Under the pieces are notes generated by a model, which was given only the letters and a program-made list of their open reading frames with translations, had not been told where the DNA came from and did not search any database. Positions 32,593 to 35,394 of a stretch of DNA of 35,394 bases are shown one piece after another. The position numbers and the translations under genes are program-made. This DNA comes from Pseudomonadota bacterium (GTDB lineage: Bacteria > Pseudomonadota > Gammaproteobacteria > Burkholderiales > Burkholderiaceae_D), in NCBI GenBank assembly GCA_023422955.1, contig JAFAGG010000054.1, positions 1 through 35,394 on the forward strand, given 5' to 3'. Each line of letters begins with the position of its first letter. The stretch's first letter is position 1.

Positions 32593-33801
32593 TCAGAATG
32601 GCTGCTCGTATGTTTTCTCGCTTGGTGGAATCAGCCTTCCCGCATCAGCCTGCCGCACCAGGTTTCTGCCTGCAGCTTTGGCCTGATAGAGCGCCTTGTC
32701 GGCGCGATTGAGCAGTTCCGAAATGGTTTCATTATCCTCGGCGGTGGCCACGCCGATGCTGACCGATACCGCAATCGGCGCACCGGCGCTGATTTTTTTC
32801 ACTTCGGGATAACTGTGTTCGTGCAGGGTGCGCCGCAATCTTTCAGCAATATTGAAAGCGGTAGGCTCATCCACTTCCGGCAGGAGAATCGCAAATTCTT
32901 CACCGCCTATCCTGGCGACATAATCCATCGTGCGCACCTGCTGCAGCGTGCATTTTGCAATCGCGATCAGCACCTGGTCGCCGGCGGCGTGGCCGAAGCT
33001 ATCGTTCAGCTGCTTGAAATGGTCGACATCAAACACCAGCAGCGAAAGTTTTCTATGGGTGCGCCGACTGCGGGCAAGCTCACGCTCTGCAAACTCGAAC
33101 AAGGCACGCCGGGTCCAGGCCGAGGTAAGGAAATCATGATTGGCATCATCCAGCGCCCTGGTCATCATCCGGTCATGCGCCATCATGACCGCACCCATGC
33201 TGTAGATCGGCAGCACCAGCGTGCCGATGGAAAGAAAGATGAGATTCCAGCCGGATGCCTGCAAGGTGGAAGTCAGCGTATCGGAACCGGTCAGATAGAC
33301 GGCGCCGCGTATGAAATGCCCTGCTCCGAACAGGAAGGCAATGCAGGCCGTGAAAAGATAGGGATAACGCAAGCGCACTGATTTGGCGCGGGCTATCGTC
33401 GCGCCTATGAGCAAACTGATCGCTCCATGAAAGACGGATACCACCACGATGCGCGCCGTAATGGAATCGATCGCATAGTGAAAGAACATGACGCCCGCCA
33501 GCATCAGCGTCCAGCCTGCCGCCAACGCTCTCGATGGAATGCCCAGTCCGAAGAAGCGGCGCAATCCTGTGTACACCAGCACGATGGCGCCGGCCAGCAT
33601 GCCATTGGCGACTTCGATGGAAATCAGATCCGGCAGTGTGCCCCGCCCCGCAAACAGCAGCAGCGCGATAAACGCAGCAGCATTGGCAAGCACCCATTCC
33701 TTCACACCTGGCGTTGCGCTGCGGGCCAGCGAACTCAGCACCAGCAGCATGACAAGACACAGCACAGCCGTGATCAGCAGCAGATTAACAGGGCCTAGCA
33801 T
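32593..33801 (-). CDS. Membrane diguanylate cyclase (GGEEF)
   Basis: The frame is open to a TTG at 33867; I prefer ATG 33801, which places the first membrane helix at the N terminus (MLGPVNLLLITAVLCLVMLLVL), giving 402 residues, but neither start has a good Shine-Dalgarno. About six hydrophobic segments span residues 1-210 as an unclassified membrane sensor. The GGDEF domain (about 225-390) has FDVDHFKQLNDSFGHAAGDQVL and the active-site RIGGEEFAILL. The inhibitory I-site RxxD is present as RTMD, five residues before GGEEF, so the enzyme should be feedback-inhibited by c-di-GMP. All catalytic positions look intact; predicted to make c-di-GMP. Confidence 0.88.
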   Translation of the reverse strand: MLGPVNLLLITAVLCLVMLLVLSSLARSATPGVKEWVLANAAAFIALLLFAGRGTLPDLISIEVANGMLAGAIVLVYTGLRRFFGLGIPSRALAAGWTLMLAGVMFFHYAIDSITARIVVVSVFHGAISLLIGATIARAKSVRLRYPYLFTACIAFLFGAGHFIRGAVYLTGSDTLTSTLQASGWNLIFLSIGTLVLPIYSMGAVMMAHDRMMTRALDDANHDFLTSAWTRRALFEFAERELARSRRTHRKLSLLVFDVDHFKQLNDSFGHAAGDQVLIAIAKCTLQQVRTMDYVARIGGEEFAILLPEVDEPTAFNIAERLRRTLHEHSYPEVKKISAGAPIAVSVSIGVATAEDNETISELLNRADKALYQAKAAGRNLVRQADAGRLIPPSEKTYEQPF

Positions 33802-33867
33802 GAATGTTGGCAGATGAAATCGTGGGGAAATATTTTGTTTTTGTCCGGCTTCGACATCTGACGGCAA

Positions 33868-34312
33868 GAGGATGACGGCCCTGGTTCAGGACCATGATTA
33901 TCCGGTGAAGCAGATATCGTGTCGCAAGTTTTTTATCACCGGCCATACATATTGATCTTGGCATTTATCTATTTGTTATCGACCGAGATCCCCTAAACCG
34001 CTATGGGCCTTCAGGCTCTTAACCTTATGCCAAGACTGGAGATTTCTGGCTTGATCCGAAAATGCAGCGCCCTTCTCCATCGGCCTTGCCTTCCGCGTTA
34101 CCTGCCGCACACACACCCAATAGCCGAGTGACGAAAGCCGCTTGCCATTCGGAAAACCCGGTCGCCTTCCCGGCCAGTGCCCGCGTCGGAGCCGGAATCT
34201 GTGCAAAGGTTTGCGCTTGCCGATGATGCCCGCTTCGTACCAGGCTTATTCTTGTCAGAGAATCGCTTCATCCCGGCGCATTTCTTGCGAGATGATGAAG
34301 GCGGAGGAATCG
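33868..34312. other. Divergent intergenic region between the diguanylate cyclase and AI-2E genes
   Basis: About 445 bases with no gene I can support; the frame before 34313 is open but lacks start signals. No repeats, strong hairpins or clear promoters were recognised. Confidence 0.4.
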
Positions 34313-35383
34313 ATGAGTCATTCTGAACTTCACTGGAAAACCTTCCTTGCCCTGTTGCTGGTCGTCTCGATTGCATTCGGCTGGGTGCTGCTGCCTTTTT
34401 ACGGCGCCGTTTTCTGGGGCACCGTGCTCGCCATCCTGTTCGAGCCCTTTTATCGCCAATTGCTGGGCGGGATGCGCGGACGAAAAAATCTGGCTGCCCT
34501 GACGACCGTATTGCTGTCGCTGGTCATGGTGATTTTCCCGCTCGCCGTGATTACGGCCGCGCTGGTGCAGGAAGTCACGACCTTGTATCAGTCGATCCGA
34601 TCCGGCACGCTGAACTTCGGCGCGTATTTTCAGCAAGTGATGGATGCGCTGCCGAGCTGGCTGCTGGACCTGCTGAACCGCTTCGACGTTGACAACCTCT
34701 GGGGGCTGCAGGAAAAACTGGCGACGGCAGCAGCACAAGGCAGCCAGCTCATCGCAACGCGCGCGCTCACGATAGGGCAGAACACTTTCGAGTTCGTGAT
34801 CAGCTTTGCCATCATGCTCTACCTGCTGTTCTTCCTGCTGCGCGACGGGCGTGACCTGTCGCGCAAGATCATGACGGCGATTCCTCTCAGCACCGAGCAC
34901 AAGTACAAATTGCTGAGCAAGTTCACGACCGTGATCCGCGCCACCGTCAAGGGCAATATCGTGGTCGCCATTACGCAAGGCGCGCTGGGCGGCATCATAT
35001 TCTGGCTGTTGGGCATACAGGCGGCGCTGGTCTGGGGTGTGGTCATGGCCTTTCTGTCCCTGCTGCCGGCGATAGGCGCCGGATTGATCTGGGGCCCGGT
35101 CGCCATTTATTTCCTGGTTACAGGCGCAGTCTGGCAGGGCGTGATCCTGATCCTGTTCGGCGTGCTGGTAATCGGACTGGTGGATAACGTATTGCGTCCC
35201 ATACTGGTGGGCAAGGACACGCGCATGCCCGACTACGTGGTGCTGATTTCCACGCTGGGCGGCATGGCGCTTTTCGGGCTGAACGGTTTTGTGATCGGCC
35301 CGGTGATCGCCGCGCTTTTCATCGCGGCGTGGGATTTGTTTGCATCGTCGGAGAGCGAATCCTCAGAATCACAGCCGAAATGA
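34313..35383 (+). CDS. AI-2E family permease (UPF0118)
   Basis: A 356-residue membrane protein starting at ATG 34313, with GGAGGAAT just before it; the frame is open back to 34142, but this start is far better. It has the layout of the AI-2E transporter family: N-terminal helices (TFLALLLVVSIAFGWVLLPF), a long soluble central part (about 75-165) and C-terminal helices with FVISFAIMLYLLFFLLRDGR, GNIVVAITQGALGG and the conserved end VGKDTRMPDYVVLISTLGGMALFG. Members include TqsA and various efflux or antiporter proteins, so export of AI-2 should not be assumed. The gene ends 11 bases before the window edge. Confidence 0.88.
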   Translation: MSHSELHWKTFLALLLVVSIAFGWVLLPFYGAVFWGTVLAILFEPFYRQLLGGMRGRKNLAALTTVLLSLVMVIFPLAVITAALVQEVTTLYQSIRSGTLNFGAYFQQVMDALPSWLLDLLNRFDVDNLWGLQEKLATAAAQGSQLIATRALTIGQNTFEFVISFAIMLYLLFFLLRDGRDLSRKIMTAIPLSTEHKYKLLSKFTTVIRATVKGNIVVAITQGALGGIIFWLLGIQAALVWGVVMAFLSLLPAIGAGLIWGPVAIYFLVTGAVWQGVILILFGVLVIGLVDNVLRPILVGKDTRMPDYVVLISTLGGMALFGLNGFVIGPVIAALFIAAWDLFASSESESSESQPK

Positions 35384-35394
35384 GGGTCGTGCTG

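Noticed and set aside
1..35394. Search for kaiA/kaiB, CRISPR arrays, tRNA or rRNA genes, insertion sequences and phage genes
   Set aside because: Nothing with the required sequence features was seen by eye anywhere in the window.

Overview
The window looks like chromosomal DNA of a betaproteobacterium, most likely of the Oxalobacteraceae/Burkholderiales. This is inferred from the moderately high GC content, a DUF2970 small membrane protein, an OFA-type oxalate/formate-like transporter, a DUF3750 protein and many signalling genes. I see no rRNA, tRNA, CRISPR array, transposase or phage gene, so this is chromosome rich in regulatory genes, not an obvious island.

Layout. Bases 1-5700 hold a Cache-type hybrid histidine kinase (5' end cut off) and then a KaiC-like two-domain ATPase that overlaps a second hybrid histidine kinase. 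Bases 5.7-9.4 kb carry a PP2A-like metallophosphoesterase, a cysteine-rich flavodoxin-family protein and an OFA-family MFS transporter, with a strong bidirectional terminator between the last two. Bases 9.4-12.2 kb hold an OmpR-type two-component system preceded by three CATTAA boxes at 11-bp period. Then come yjdM, a spermidine-synthase-like methyltransferase, a membrane EAL phosphodiesterase with a dead GGDEF domain, and an operon of two c-type cytochromes (di-haem, tri-haem) with no dehydrogenase. Bases 18.3-22.6 kb carry a TM2 protein, DUF2970, a REP-like element, a MocR-type regulator and a beta-helix lipoprotein. Bases 23-25.2 kb hold a second KaiC-like ATPase overlapping a single-domain response regulator. 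The remainder has a class I amidotransferase, a PfpI/DJ-1 protein, an unlisted 54-aa lysine-rich protein with a perfect ribosome binding site, a degenerate receiver protein, DUF3750, an orphan ModA-like binding protein, an SLC13/DASS anion transporter, an Ala/Lys-rich protein, an active-looking diguanylate cyclase and an AI-2E-family permease.

How the genes fit together. The strongest theme is signalling. There are two KaiC-like ATPases, each translationally coupled to a phosphorelay component, with no kaiA or kaiB in the window. There are also two c-di-GMP enzymes of opposite predicted activity and several receiver domains, two of them degenerate.

The most unusual non-coding pattern is a set of short tandem repeats in intergenic DNA. 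They differ in sequence but all have an 11-bp unit (15624, 18988, 31312, 32426), and the CATTAA boxes share the same period. A 108-nt long-armed inverted repeat lies just after the tri-haem cytochrome gene, and a minus-strand terminator with no gene in front of it hints at a small RNA near 9.8 kb.
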